Source: Bacteriovoracaceae bacterium
Lineage (GTDB): Bacteria; Bdellovibrionota; UBA1018
Direction of reading: 5' to 3'
Assembly: GCA_947447665.1 (NCBI GenBank)
Contig: CANFJX010000006.1
Span: forward strand, 92,691 to 156,690
DNA: 64,000 nt
This document shows positions 17,268 to 26,434 of the stretch, piece by piece (positions within the stretch are counted from its first letter, which is position 1; each line of letters begins with the position of its first letter). Below the pieces are notes generated by a model that was not told the origin of the DNA, did not search any database, and saw only the letters and a list, made by a program, of their open reading frames with translations. The position numbers and the translations under genes are program-made.

Positions 17268-18972
17268 TTGAACTCCGGATCTGCTGTGATGCTGAGCGAT
17301 TTTCTAAAGGGGTATAGCTGGACGCCAGATCTTCCAGATTGAGCACAATCCCCGGGGATCCATCACCGAGAATGGTTCCGGCTACGTAACCAGGCCGATT
17401 TTTCACCTCACTACTCAGAGGCTTTTGAACAATTTTCTGAACCCCTTGAATTTCATCAATCAAAAAGGCCCGATTGCGATGTTTACGAGTCAGGAGTACT
17501 GGCACATCTTTGATCTCGTAAGTTCTTTGACCAGCATCCCGAGTGAGACAACGGCGCAAATCAATCACTTCAAATAGTTCATCCCGAATTCTCATCATAA
17601 ACTGACCCGGGCCCGTACTCACCCAACTCGACGCATCGATCGACCGAATGCGACTTACCTCGTCAATTTCAGAACTAGGAACAATAAATCGAGACTGATC
17701 GATCCGAACGACTGCACCGTTAAAAATAGCTAAGGTCAGAGGGAGCTTTATTCTGATCAACATCCCTTGTCCGAGCTGACTCTCTAATTCGACCCGACCC
17801 TTCAGCCGCTGAATACTCTCCTCGACGACATTCATCCCGACACCTCGGCCCGAAACTTCACTTACAGTTTCCTTGGTAGAAAATCCGCTGGCAAAGATGA
17901 GCCGATAGGCCTCTCCATCCGTGAGTCTTTGCGCCTTCTCCTCCGACAAAAGTCCTTTCTGGACGGCCTTACGTTTGAGCAGAGCAGGATCCAATCCTCG
18001 CCCATCGTCTCGGACCTCCAGCCAAAATTGACCTCCGACCCGCCGCGCCTCGACGTGCACGCGCCCGGTCCGGGGCTTACCAATACCCGCTCGCTGATCT
18101 GAATCTTCTAGACCGTGATCGACTGCATTTCTCACCATATGAATCAGTGGGTCGGCTAAGGCGTCCATCATGGTCTTATCAATTTCAGTCGCCTCGCCCG
18201 AAAAGCTAAAAGTAACGTCCTTATGGCAGTGCTGAGCGGCGTCTCGAACAGCACGCTCCAACTTCGTGAACGTCGCCCGTAAATTGACCATAGTCAGCGA
18301 AAGCGCATGACTTTGAAGCTCCAGAGTGAGCTTACTCATCTGTGCGATCGTTTTAAGCAAAAGGTCCCGATGCTCTTCCCAATTCTCTTTGCATTGGTCT
18401 AAAGTCGACTGAAGGATTACCTGCTCACCAAATGCTTCTAGAAGGTAGTCTAATTTCGCCTTCGACACTCGAAACGAGGCACCCTCCAAAGTAGAAGTTT
18501 TCGCCGGGACCGCTGTAGCAGTCGGTGCCGCTGCAACAGTCGGTGCTGCCCCTATTTCAACGACTTCTGAAATCTGATTCGGCTGACTGCGACGCTTGAG
18601 ATCAGAAACAAGTTCATCGTGATTGACCTTGGCTTGGGGATCGGCAGCTAAGACCTCAACTGAACGTTTGAGGGTATCTAGACAGCCGAAGAGAAAGCTC
18701 ATGTTCTCGGGAGTGTTTGGAATTACTTGATTCTTAATCGCGAGAAGATAATCTTCGACTCCGTGAGCGAGCGTAGAAATCTCAATGAAGCCCAACGCCT
18801 TGCCCGATCCTTTAAGATTATGAGCTAGACGAGCAAGCTCCTCATAGATCTCGGTGGGATTAGCACTCTTTTCAAGCTTGAGTGAGAGCCCCTCGACCCG
18901 CATCAGGAGGTCCAATGCCTCCTGAAGGAACCCTTCTTTCAACTCCTTGAAAAATTCATCATCATCAGTCAC
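17257..18972 (-). CDS. cheA: Chemotaxis histidine kinase CheA without P2 domain
   Basis: At 571 residues this is shorter than classical CheA. The P1 Hpt domain carries the phospho-acceptor H51 in AHNLKGSGKALG. A Thr/Pro/Ala-rich linker (about 140-165) replaces the CheY/CheB-binding P2 domain. P3 dimerisation follows (about 170-250), then P4 HATPase (MVRNAVDHG, DDGRGLD, GRGVGMNVV) and a C-terminal CheW-like P5. The receptor and CheW for this kinase are encoded just upstream. No CheY is in the cluster, so the output partner is unknown. Confidence 0.95.
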   Translation of the reverse strand: MTDDDEFFKELKEGFLQEALDLLMRVEGLSLKLEKSANPTEIYEELARLAHNLKGSGKALGFIEISTLAHGVEDYLLAIKNQVIPNTPENMSFLFGCLDTLKRSVEVLAADPQAKVNHDELVSDLKRRSQPNQISEVVEIGAAPTVAAAPTATAVPAKTSTLEGASFRVSKAKLDYLLEAFGEQVILQSTLDQCKENWEEHRDLLLKTIAQMSKLTLELQSHALSLTMVNLRATFTKLERAVRDAAQHCHKDVTFSFSGEATEIDKTMMDALADPLIHMVRNAVDHGLEDSDQRAGIGKPRTGRVHVEARRVGGQFWLEVRDDGRGLDPALLKRKAVQKGLLSEEKAQRLTDGEAYRLIFASGFSTKETVSEVSGRGVGMNVVEESIQRLKGRVELESQLGQGMLIRIKLPLTLAIFNGAVVRIDQSRFIVPSSEIDEVSRIRSIDASSWVSTGPGQFMMRIRDELFEVIDLRRCLTRDAGQRTYEIKDVPVLLTRKHRNRAFLIDEIQGVQKIVQKPLSSEVKNRPGYVAGTILGDGSPGIVLNLEDLASSYTPLENRSASQQIRSSIAA

Positions 18973-18996
18973 TGAAGCTCTCCCGCTGAAAAAAAA

Positions 18997-20640
18997 CTAG
19001 AGTTGGTCCCAAGCATCTTCTTTTTTGGCGGTCGCCGTCCGACCCTGCAAAGGACGAACTCCCGTAGGCAAAGCTGCACCGCGAGTACGAGAGGCCTGAC
19101 CCTTGCCAGCATCACCGCGTAACTGCACCACGTTAGACTCTCCCGAAGAGGGACCTCTCTGAGTGGCTGACTCACCTGCCGAACCTTCTTGTTTTCCGGT
19201 GACCATCGCTCTCAAATCTCCCACTGAAGAAGAAAGACTGCCGACTTGATCCATCAAAGTTCTACTATTTTCAAAGCAGAACTCTGCTGATGAGGCGTTT
19301 TCCTGAGTTGACTTACTAATCAGCTGAATACTTTGATTGATCTGCTGAATACCAGCATTCTGTTCTTTCGATGCTCTCAGAATCTCGTGCGTCGCTTTCT
19401 GAATCGAATCAAACTTTTTAGCCGTTTCCTTACAAAAGGAAGCCCCTGCCTCGACTTTGGAGCGATTCACCTGAGCTACCTCTTGCGCTGTCTTGATACT
19501 ATTTTTGACAATCTGCGAAATCTCAGCGGCACTAGTACCGCTCATTTTAGCTAGACTACCCACTTCTTGAGCAACGACTGCAAACCCTCGTCCGTGCTCG
19601 CCTGCCCGCTCAGCCTCAACCGAAGCATTAAAAGACAGCAAACGCGTCTGAAATACGATCTCATCGATCAGTTCGGTTTTCTCACCAATCTCTTCGATGA
19701 GTTTTGCCAGTTGCTCCACCCTCGAATTACTTTCAGAAATTTGCTGCACTGCTTCTTGAAGTTGACTCATGGACTCGCTGCCCGAAGTCACCAACCCCAA
19801 AACACTCTCTGATCCCTGAACCGTAGCGGAGACCATGCCTGAGATTTCCTCCAGGCTGGATGAAACTTCCTCAACCGAACTTGCTTGCTCTTGCGACGAC
19901 GCGGCTAGTTGCTGAGAAATCGAGGCTAAACTATCCGAAGCCGAGTTCACTTCCTGGCCCGAGGCCCCTAATTTTTCGGTCACACCCAAGAGGCCTTGAG
20001 AGATGGAACGGGCCAAATAAATCCCCAAACCTAGGCTAAACAGGAGCCCCAGGGCCAACACCAGGAACGTAAGTTGAGCTGCGGCTGAGGCGAACGACTG
20101 CGCATCAGAAGATCGCAACTCAGCTACTTCATTTTGAAAATTGATCAAATTAAATGACGCTTCTTTATATTTAGCGGCAGCCTCAGGGCAATCAAACAAA
20201 ATAACTTGAAGGAGAGTTTCGTTATCTTGATCACGATAGAGCTTAACAATCTTTTGACCGACACGCTTAAAATCAAGCCAACTCGTCTCCACTGCTTTCA
20301 ATAACTTTTCTTCACCCGGAAGCAATGACGTACTCGAAAGCTCCTTCGCTACCTTCTCATAACTCTCAAATTCCTCGTTCACTCGCTGAATCGCAACCTC
20401 ACCTTGCTTGCTTGGCAACCCTTGCAAACCTAATGTCCGAGCCTGAACTCGTGCGGAGCGAAAGTGAAGCAAAAGCTCGAGGGCCATTTTTTGCTTCGGA
20501 ATGTTTTCATGAAGAATAGTCGAGTATTCTCGTGTCACTCGCTTGAGATTTAGATAACTCAGAACGCCCACGCCGAGAGTAATTACAAATAAAGCAATAC
20601 AAAGCCCACTCAGTTTTCTAGAAATGGTCATAGCTCTCAT
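18997..20640 (-). CDS. Methyl-accepting chemotaxis protein
   Basis: A 547-residue transmembrane chemoreceptor. The first membrane helix is at about 10-30. A helical four-helix-bundle-like sensor of roughly 150 residues follows, and a second helix lies at about 190-212. The HAMP region is poor or degenerate. The signalling domain's hairpin tip reads [20 protein letters not shown], a form common in deltaproteobacterial receptors. The last 70 residues are a low-complexity, Gly/Ser/Arg-rich tail ending EDAWDQL. No CheR-binding NWETF-type pentapeptide is seen. Start alternatives are ATG 20640 or ATG 20631. It lies 24 bp upstream of cheA. Confidence 0.95.
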   Translation of the reverse strand: MRAMTISRKLSGLCIALFVITLGVGVLSYLNLKRVTREYSTILHENIPKQKMALELLLHFRSARVQARTLGLQGLPSKQGEVAIQRVNEEFESYEKVAKELSSTSLLPGEEKLLKAVETSWLDFKRVGQKIVKLYRDQDNETLLQVILFDCPEAAAKYKEASFNLINFQNEVAELRSSDAQSFASAAAQLTFLVLALGLLFSLGLGIYLARSISQGLLGVTEKLGASGQEVNSASDSLASISQQLAASSQEQASSVEEVSSSLEEISGMVSATVQGSESVLGLVTSGSESMSQLQEAVQQISESNSRVEQLAKLIEEIGEKTELIDEIVFQTRLLSFNASVEAERAGEHGRGFAVVAQEVGSLAKMSGTSAAEISQIVKNSIKTAQEVAQVNRSKVEAGASFCKETAKKFDSIQKATHEILRASKEQNAGIQQINQSIQLISKSTQENASSAEFCFENSRTLMDQVGSLSSSVGDLRAMVTGKQEGSAGESATQRGPSSGESNVVQLRGDAGKGQASRTRGAALPTGVRPLQGRTATAKKEDAWDQL

Positions 20641-20698
20641 CTTTTATATCCCCAATTAAATCCCCAATTAAATCCTCTGATTTTATAGCAAAACAATC

Positions 20699-21280
20699 TC
20701 ATGCGGCACCTCGCTTGGCGCTCAACTCAAGTAGCTCGTCCAATCTTAATGCTTTTTCCAGATTCAGAATCGGAGTGAGCGGCATCTGATCGACGCGAAT
20801 AATCCCTGAAAATACAGTTGCACCCTGAAGCGTCTGAGCCGATCGATCAATCTGAGCCTCAGGCACCGACACCACCTCCACAATCGAGTCCACTAAGGCC
20901 CCGTAGAGTCCACCAACTAGCTCTGTGATGACGACACAAGGACGCTTATTTGGAGTGGATTCACCTTGAAAATCGTGAGAAATTAAGCTTTTTTTGAGGT
21001 CAATCGCCGAGATGATCTTGCCCCTCAAATTAATTAGACCTGCATAATAGGGAGGCATATTCGGGAGAAATGATAGTTGAGTCAGTCCCATGACCTCTCG
21101 GACATTGACCAGAGAAATTCCAAAAGTACTTTTATCTAGCTTTATTAATAAAAATTTTTTCTTTTTTTCCTGTAACATCCGATGCGGAGCTCCCGCTAGA
21201 CTCGCATCCACCTGATGCGAAAGCTCCTCAAAAAGATCTTCGGGCTTCTTATTCTCTGGATGATCTTCGAATTGATCCAA
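20699..21280 (-). CDS. cheW: Chemotaxis coupling protein CheW
   Basis: A 193-residue adaptor linking receptor and CheA. The CheW fold covers about 40-185 (LDKSTFGISLVNVREVMG, then GLINLRGKIISAIDLKK, then VVITELVGGLYGALVDSI). It is preceded by a polar 38-residue extension. The only start before the extension is TTG at 21280, since a TAG lies two codons upstream. A G-rich run gives a possible ribosome site. An internal ATG (MLQEKKKKF) would produce the bare domain. It leads the cheW-mcp-cheA-cheRB operon. Confidence 0.9.
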   Translation of the reverse strand: MDQFEDHPENKKPEDLFEELSHQVDASLAGAPHRMLQEKKKKFLLIKLDKSTFGISLVNVREVMGLTQLSFLPNMPPYYAGLINLRGKIISAIDLKKSLISHDFQGESTPNKRPCVVITELVGGLYGALVDSIVEVVSVPEAQIDRSAQTLQGATVFSGIIRVDQMPLTPILNLEKALRLDELLELSAKRGAA

Positions 21281-21296
21281 ACACTACCCCCCGGGG

Positions 21297-21323
21297 AAAA
21301 AACAACGAAGGACGCCCTGTCCT
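21297..21323 (-). terminator. Candidate terminator after the rimI-type gene
   Basis: On the minus strand AGGAC-agggc-GTCCT (21309-21323) forms a 5-bp hairpin. It is followed within a few bases by a run of six T (21297-21302). It lies between the acetyltransferase stop and the cheW start, so it would end or attenuate transcription into the chemosensory genes. The stem is short. Confidence 0.4.
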
Positions 21324-21370
21324 CCATAAGCTCTTTCGGTGGGCTGGGAGATTTGCGTTAATAAAAGAAG

Positions 21371-21877
21371 CTAAAGATCAGGGAGAATCTCCCCTTCCAA
21401 GTTAAGCGTCATCTGATAGGCATCCTCACCATTCGAGTAAAAGCCTTTTCGAATATGGGTAATACTAAATTTAACCCGCTGATAAAGCTGAATAGCCGGC
21501 GAGTTTGACTTACGAACATCTAATACGACTTTTTTGATTCCCTTTTTGAGGGCAATCGAAACCACCTTCTGAATCATCTGCTTAGCCAACCCTAAGCCGC
21601 GGTAATTGAGAGACGTAGCCAAGTTCAAAATCTGACACTCATCAAACATCACCCAAAACACGAGGTAACCCGCAATGATCGAATCACTTTCATCGTCTGT
21701 AAAAACTAAAAATTGACTATAAGGCTTGGTCAATTCGGCCCGAAAGTGCTCCTCTGTCCAGGGAGCAGCATGAACTTGGTTCTCAATTTTGACCACTGCA
21801 TCTAGGTCCTCAAGAGTGGCAGGCCGGAGGCTAAAACTTTCAGGTTTCATTTCAATCATTTTCCATGGTTCATGCAA
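21371..21877 (-). CDS. rimI: GNAT acetyltransferase, RimI-like
   Basis: A 168-residue N-acetyltransferase with the RimI pattern. LRPATLEDLDAVVKIE starts the GNAT fold and LNYRGLGLAKQMI is the acetyl-CoA-binding Q/R-x-x-G-x-G/A loop. VLDVRKSNSPAIQLYQRVKF and the C-terminal EDAYQM follow. RimI acetylates ribosomal protein bS18, but several RimI homologues have wider targets, so the symbol is by similarity. Two downstream methionines (residues 7 and 10) are alternative starts; none has a strong ribosome site. The divergent gene at 21996 has its own promoter. Confidence 0.8.
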   Translation of the reverse strand: MHEPWKMIEMKPESFSLRPATLEDLDAVVKIENQVHAAPWTEEHFRAELTKPYSQFLVFTDDESDSIIAGYLVFWVMFDECQILNLATSLNYRGLGLAKQMIQKVVSIALKKGIKKVVLDVRKSNSPAIQLYQRVKFSITHIRKGFYSNGEDAYQMTLNLEGEILPDL

Positions 21878-21912
21878 TCGCTTGGTAGGTGATTTAATTT
21901 AAACTAATAAAC

Positions 21913-21941
21913 TTGACCAAGGTGCATCTCAATTTTAATAT
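21913..21941 (+). promoter_or_regulatory. Sigma70-type promoter of the small outer-membrane protein gene
   Basis: TTGACC (21913-21918), a 17-bp spacer and TAATAT (21936-21941) match the vegetative consensus at 10 of 12 positions. The AT-rich leader leads to AGGAAAGAG just before the ATG at 21996. Confidence 0.75.
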
Positions 21942-21995
21942 TATTTTCTAAACCTTATTTTTGAAACTTAAAAATAAAATAGGAAAGAGAAAAGA

Positions 21996-22559
21996 ATGAG
22001 AAAAGTTATTATAGCCGCATCCATGATACTTTGTCTTTTTGGATCGCAATCATTTGCTAGCTCTAACAGCAGTGCCGCTGAAGATATGGCGAGTCTATCG
22101 AAAGGTCATCTGGGGGTCGAACTGGATATGATGCCAGGGGGTCCTGAGCAGGGATCAATGTTGCCCTTTATTACCTATGAAACTGACAAAGTGATTTTTT
22201 CGCTTGGCGGTAATAACTATGGATTTAACGATAGTTTTGGTGGAAAAACAAACTTCTGGCAAGGCGAAGCTCGAGCAAGCTACCGATTCAACATCGCCGA
22301 GCATTCCTTCTTAGATCTAGGAGTTGATTTTTCTTGGCAATGGGGCACACAAGGCGGCTCACCAATGGGGACCAACTATAGCACGGGGCCGATGATAGGG
22401 TTCTCTCGTCAATTCCCAGGTACTCCAGTATTTTTCACTGCTTTTGTGGTAGTTGCGCAATACTTGCGTGTGAACGCACCCGAAGCCGCATCGCCGAGTC
22501 AAGGCTCTGGCGTCGCCTACTTTAACAATGGCGGTATCGGTATTCGCTACATGTTTTAG
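21996..22559 (+). CDS. Small outer-membrane beta-barrel protein, unknown function
   Basis: A 187-residue protein with a clear Sec signal peptide (cleavage probably after SFA near residue 22). The rest consists of alternating polar/hydrophobic strands rich in Gly and aromatics. It ends in IRYMF, a C-terminal aromatic typical of BAM substrates. Eight or so strands could be drawn from the pattern. I recognise no family. It stands alone between a good promoter and a strong hairpin terminator, and has an AGGAAAGAG ribosome site, so it is probably well expressed. Confidence 0.88.
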   Translation: MRKVIIAASMILCLFGSQSFASSNSSAAEDMASLSKGHLGVELDMMPGGPEQGSMLPFITYETDKVIFSLGGNNYGFNDSFGGKTNFWQGEARASYRFNIAEHSFLDLGVDFSWQWGTQGGSPMGTNYSTGPMIGFSRQFPGTPVFFTAFVVVAQYLRVNAPEAASPSQGSGVAYFNNGGIGIRYMF

Positions 22560-22590
22560 TTAATTCATCTAATTAATTCGAGATGAATTG

Positions 22591-22628
22591 AAATCGGGAG
22601 CGGGGCGTTAGCCTAGCTCCCGATTTTC
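22591..22628 (+). terminator. Rho-independent terminator
   Basis: AAATCGGGAGC (22591-22601) and GCTCCCGATTT (22616-22626) form a perfect 11-bp stem with a 14-base loop. A short T-rich tail follows. It lies 32 bases after the stop of the beta-barrel gene. Confidence 0.85.
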
Positions 22629-22744
22629 ATTTAAGCTATCCTGACAGGCAAATATTTAACCGAATATTTATCATTAGTTAAAAAAATAATTTTAAAATCA
22701 ACTGACGTGATTCAGACGCGAAAGGTGTGTTGGCTCGTTCTCTC

Positions 22745-22773
22745 TTGACTCGAGGCACGATTCAAGTTATGCT
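22745..22773 (+). promoter_or_regulatory. Candidate promoter of the lytic transglycosylase-queC pair
   Basis: TTGACT (22745-22750), 17 bp, then TATGCT (22768-22773). Initiation would fall about six bases before the ATG at 22786, which lacks a Shine-Dalgarno site, so the message would be nearly leaderless. Confidence 0.55.
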
Positions 22774-22785
22774 GCGACGCGCAAT

Positions 22786-23520
22786 ATGCACCCTATTTTT
22801 TCAAAAACCGTCTGGATAATTTTATTCCTGATAGCATTAACACTCCCCGCTTCGAGCCTCATCGAAGCTGATTTTGTAGCGGACCTTCGAGATGACCGCT
22901 CCCATCATGATCGAATCTCGAACCACAAGCTCGAAATGCTTTTTTCGAGACGCCTTCACCCCTTTTCTCGATCAAAAATCTCTGCATTTTCGAAGCATTT
23001 CTTAAAACTTTGCAGCTACCATCGATTCGATCCCGTGTTCATTCTCTCGGTGATCGACGTCGAGAGCCGGTTTCTTGTCAAAGCCCGCTCAGAAGTTGGA
23101 GCCCTCGGATTAATGCAAATGATGCCGGATACCGCTCAGTTTGTGGCCGATGAGCTGGACTTTCACCTTTCTGGACTCGAAAAACTCCCGAGAGAAGAGA
23201 TCGAGGAACGTCTACAAATCAAAGATGAGAAAACCCTATCGGACCCCTTCATCAACACTGCACTGGGCATCTCTTATTTGGCCTGGCTCAGAGATCACTA
23301 CCAAGGATCTCCGTTTCGCATGCTAGCTGCTTATTTTGTAGGACCCGCCCGAATGGACGAGCTTCTCACTCGGAAGTCCTTCAAACCAGTCCAAACTCAG
23401 GAATACTTTAACGCTGTCCGTCAGAGAGTACCTCGATTCAGCAAGGTCCTCCGCCGGGCCCGCATGCCGATGGAATGCCTAGTGGATCTTCAAAAAGAGG
23501 GATGTTACCTAGAGCTATGA
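22786..23520 (+). CDS. Soluble-lytic-transglycosylase-like protein
   Basis: A 244-residue exported murein-cleaving enzyme. A hydrophobic signal segment spans about 8-26. The SLT domain (about 75-225) has the catalytic Glu in IDVESRF, then GALGLMQMMPDTA, DPFINTALGISYLAWL and MLAAYFVGP (normally AYNAGP). It would cut the MurNAc-GlcNAc bond to give 1,6-anhydro products in the periplasm. Replacement of the usual AYNAG by AYFVG is a small oddity near the active site. Its stop overlaps the queC start (ATGA), although the functions are unrelated. Confidence 0.9.
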   Translation: MHPIFSKTVWIILFLIALTLPASSLIEADFVADLRDDRSHHDRISNHKLEMLFSRRLHPFSRSKISAFSKHFLKLCSYHRFDPVFILSVIDVESRFLVKARSEVGALGLMQMMPDTAQFVADELDFHLSGLEKLPREEIEERLQIKDEKTLSDPFINTALGISYLAWLRDHYQGSPFRMLAAYFVGPARMDELLTRKSFKPVQTQEYFNAVRQRVPRFSKVLRRARMPMECLVDLQKEGCYLEL

Positions 23521-24197
23521 CTCAAAAGGCCATTATACTTCTCTCCGGAGGACTCGACTCGGCTGCTAACCTAGCCTTTGCCGCTGAATACGAAACCCCC
23601 GTCCTTGCCATTACTTTAGACTACGGCCAGAGAGCGGTAGCCCAGGAACTCCGTGCGGCCCGTCAATTTTGTGAGTATTACGGGGTCACCCATCGGATCA
23701 TTGAAATCCCTTGGCTTGGTGCGCTAGGCGGAAGCAGCCTCACTGATCTTAGCCAAAAGATTCCCGGAATTCAAAGCCACCAACTCGAAGACTCACCGAT
23801 CACTGAACATACGGCTCGCGCTGTTTGGGTACCTAATCGGAACGGAATTTTTATCCACGTTGCCGCAGCCTTCGCAGAAAGACAGGATGCGAATCGAGTG
23901 ATCGTAGGATTCAATGCCGAAGAGGCAGCTACATTTCCTGATAACTCGCTCAATTATCTCGAGAGCGTGAATCAGGCCCTCTTCTATTCAACCTCTAACC
24001 ACGTGAAAGCCTTCTCATACACGGCTGAATGGAACAAAAACCGGATTGTTACCGAACTCAGGCGCCTAAAAACTCCGTTTCCGTTTCAAATGATTTGGAG
24101 CTGTTACGAGGGTCGCGAGCAAGCCTGCGAGACCTGTGAGTCCTGCCAAAGACTAGCCCGCGCTCTCTACACTACGGAAAAAAACCCTGGCAGTTGA
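23517..24197 (+). CDS. queC: 7-cyano-7-deazaguanine (preQ0) synthase
   Basis: An ATP-dependent PP-loop enzyme that turns 7-carboxy-7-deazaguanine into preQ0 for queuosine. The PP-loop LLSGGLDSAAN is at about 8-18, followed by ITLDYGQRAVAQEL and VPNRNGIF. The C-terminal zinc ligands are in CYEG...ACETCESCQR. The start at 23517 overlaps the transglycosylase stop, giving 226 residues, a normal length. queD, queE and queF are not in the window. Its 3' end overlaps the convergent lipoprotein gene by 26 bases. Confidence 0.95.
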   Translation: MTQKAIILLSGGLDSAANLAFAAEYETPVLAITLDYGQRAVAQELRAARQFCEYYGVTHRIIEIPWLGALGGSSLTDLSQKIPGIQSHQLEDSPITEHTARAVWVPNRNGIFIHVAAAFAERQDANRVIVGFNAEEAATFPDNSLNYLESVNQALFYSTSNHVKAFSYTAEWNKNRIVTELRRLKTPFPFQMIWSCYEGREQACETCESCQRLARALYTTEKNPGS

Positions 24198-25611
24198 ACA
24201 GATTTTCAGGTCGCCTACCGTCTGATTCAAAGGAACTCGAGAGAGTATAGCTCTGCTCTTCAGAATGAACTACCCGATGATTCTGAAAAGAATTCATTGG
24301 CAGGATCGAATCCAACACTGCATCCCCCATTGCTTGCTCTCTCAACACAAATGGGTGAGACAGCCGGATCTCTCGGTACCACTTACCCTCCAACTCGGCA
24401 GCCTCTAAGGTCCATTCAATCTCGATCTCTCGATGATAGGGAATCCGAGGGATGGGATTTCTAAATGCTGAATAAAGGGTGACAATGACCGGATTTTGAT
24501 CTTCAGCAATCCAATCAAAGGACTGCCTAGTTCGCTCTGGAATAAAGCATGAGTCTGAATCGAGAACTCTCCTTGCCATCCAAGTGAGCTCGATTCGTTC
24601 ACGAGGCCCCAAGTCCACCCACCCAAACCCTAAAGCATCGAGGTGCACGCTCTCCAGGTTTCCGCTTGCACGTCGGACCTCCACGACTTTCACCTGCATC
24701 AGACCGAGAGAACCCCGTGGAATATTCCTCACTCGTTCTGGACCTTGCTCTGGAACAAGCTGATAGACCGGCTCTCGAACGATCTGCCAGAGAGAAAGTG
24801 TCGTCACTGATGCCTTGAGCCAAACTCTCACCGGGCGATCGATTGGATTCTCGACGCTCTCTCGCGTCAGTGCCAACCCACCACCAGCAGCCTCCACTGC
24901 CTTTGCCCTAGCTCCGAGCTCGGGCAAAGGCAGTGGGGAAACGGCCGGATGAGGGAGCGGCCCTATGGCCTGAAACTGAATCGTCACCTGTGCCAACTCC
25001 CCTCCTTGAAGAGTGAGCTCCAGCTCGAGTAAATGATCGTGTTCCCCGTTAGCACTGGACTCGGGATAGTTGGGAAGATTTTCGAAGACCTCCGAAACGG
25101 GGAGAAGCATACGATGGGCGCCCCGATCAGGTCTGACATTGAGGGTATTTCCGCCCACGAGAGTCCCCCTCAAAGCACCGCGGACACGATGGGTGTAACG
25201 TGCGGATAGAATCTTTTTTCCGTGAAACTGATCAGGCCAGGTGAAGAAAAGATTTCGCCCTAAATGAAGATCAGTCGAAAGAGGATCTCTTAGATGCAAC
25301 TTAGTGTGAATTTGAATCTCGGCCTCGCTCGATGTAACCTCGAGAGGGAGGGCGCGATCTGTAGCGGCTCCAGATCCGATCTCCGCCTCAGGGACTACCT
25401 GGAGATCTAAGACACGCTCTCTGGCAACCTGGGGCTCTGCCGCTTCGGGTTCTGATCGATCCTCTTCACTGGGCTGAACTACCAGCCGATTGGGCACCTG
25501 GGCTGGCTGGATCACCTCATGGCCTCTCTCACAGCCAACGGAGCTCAAGATCACCACAAGAAAGAGCATCTCTTTTATTGGATACGGCCACAGATTAAGA
25601 ACTTTACTCAC
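24172..25611 (-). CDS. Putative lipoprotein, unknown function
   Basis: A 479-residue protein with a short basic/hydrophobic leader ending LSSVGC at residue 27, a plausible though not ideal lipobox. An acidic, proline-rich stretch (about 28-100) follows. The rest is beta-rich with many Glu/Arg and no motif I know (LHLRDPLSTDLHLGRNLFF, VRVWLKASVTTLSLWQI). Only two later cysteines are seen. It lies 31 bp after the next gene upstream (25643-26317), which also encodes an envelope protein, so the pair is probably one operon. Function unknown. Confidence 0.75.
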   Translation of the reverse strand: MSKVLNLWPYPIKEMLFLVVILSSVGCERGHEVIQPAQVPNRLVVQPSEEDRSEPEAAEPQVARERVLDLQVVPEAEIGSGAATDRALPLEVTSSEAEIQIHTKLHLRDPLSTDLHLGRNLFFTWPDQFHGKKILSARYTHRVRGALRGTLVGGNTLNVRPDRGAHRMLLPVSEVFENLPNYPESSANGEHDHLLELELTLQGGELAQVTIQFQAIGPLPHPAVSPLPLPELGARAKAVEAAGGGLALTRESVENPIDRPVRVWLKASVTTLSLWQIVREPVYQLVPEQGPERVRNIPRGSLGLMQVKVVEVRRASGNLESVHLDALGFGWVDLGPRERIELTWMARRVLDSDSCFIPERTRQSFDWIAEDQNPVIVTLYSAFRNPIPRIPYHREIEIEWTLEAAELEGKWYREIRLSHPFVLREQAMGDAVLDSILPMNSFQNHRVVHSEEQSYTLSSSFESDGRRPENLFNCQGFFP

Positions 25612-25642
25612 GTATTTTCTCCTTCATTTCGTAAAACTCGAT

Positions 25643-26317
25643 TCAATTTCTTTTCAATCGAAAATTGACTCGAACATTCCAACTCTTTTGATCTTTTGAA
25701 AGAACTGCCAGATCCAACGATTGTGTAGCGCCCCCGTCGAGCTGTGGCTCATCCCCTGGCGAAAACATCGCGGAAAAGGGGATAAACCAGAATTGATTCG
25801 ACTTATGAAGACCAGCCGCCTGGGGCCCGGAGATCGATTCCCTCCGATTAGAACAGGTCAAAACGGAGTGCCTATAGGAGACCTGATTGACCTCAACGCC
25901 CTCAAGTGAACGGGAGCCAATCAGGAAGCACTCGGTTCCTGGACGAAAGTCAATCATCTCGCCAAATGAGACTTGATCACCTGAACTAAAGGAGCGATAG
26001 GTTTTGACACCCAGCCCTTCGCGACGACGTTGAGCACGCCCCTCCTGCCTAGTAGGACCAGACCAAGCCCCCTCTAAAGCGCGCAGACCCACAGTCTGCA
26101 TGCGCTCGCAAACGATCCTAAGATCTAACTCATCCAAATCATCGAAATCACCCAAATCATCGAGCAAATCAGCCTGTCCCTCGGATGACAGCGGAGATGC
26201 TGGGCTCTGTGCAACTAAAAAGGCAGGGCCGCAGCCCGGAGCACTTCCTAAAATAAAGAACAAACTACAAATGGTCCAATTCATTGACTTCATAAGGTGA
26301 GGAATCACCTTCAGCAA
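25643..26317 (-). CDS. Putative exported protein, unknown function
   Basis: A 224-residue protein. An N-terminal hydrophobic segment (WTICSLFFILGSAPGC) is either a signal peptide or a weak lipoprotein signal. It is followed by an Asp-rich run (LLDDLGDFDDLDELDL). The remainder is beta-rich with three cysteines. The methionine at residue 9 (ATG at 26293) is a likely alternative start. It lies directly upstream of the 479-residue lipoprotein gene on the same strand. I do not recognise a family. Confidence 0.7.
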   Translation of the reverse strand: MLKVIPHLMKSMNWTICSLFFILGSAPGCGPAFLVAQSPASPLSSEGQADLLDDLGDFDDLDELDLRIVCERMQTVGLRALEGAWSGPTRQEGRAQRRREGLGVKTYRSFSSGDQVSFGEMIDFRPGTECFLIGSRSLEGVEVNQVSYRHSVLTCSNRRESISGPQAAGLHKSNQFWFIPFSAMFSPGDEPQLDGGATQSLDLAVLSKDQKSWNVRVNFRLKRN

Positions 26318-26434
26318 AAGTCAGGCCAGAATTTCCGAGCTCAATTCTAAACAATCCTACGGAAGAGGATTTCAAAATTGGAATAGGAATGATAGTTTTG
26401 AACCAGTAAGTCGACTCAACCCTCTTCGGAAGGA

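Noticed and set aside
20645..20673. Tandem direct repeat of TCCCCAATTAAA upstream of the chemoreceptor gene
   Set aside because: Only two copies of 12-13 bases; it could be slippage and shows no matching element elsewhere in the window.
22591..22628. Hairpin considered as a possible small RNA or regulator site
   Set aside because: Its position and tail right after a stop codon are explained by a Rho-independent terminator.
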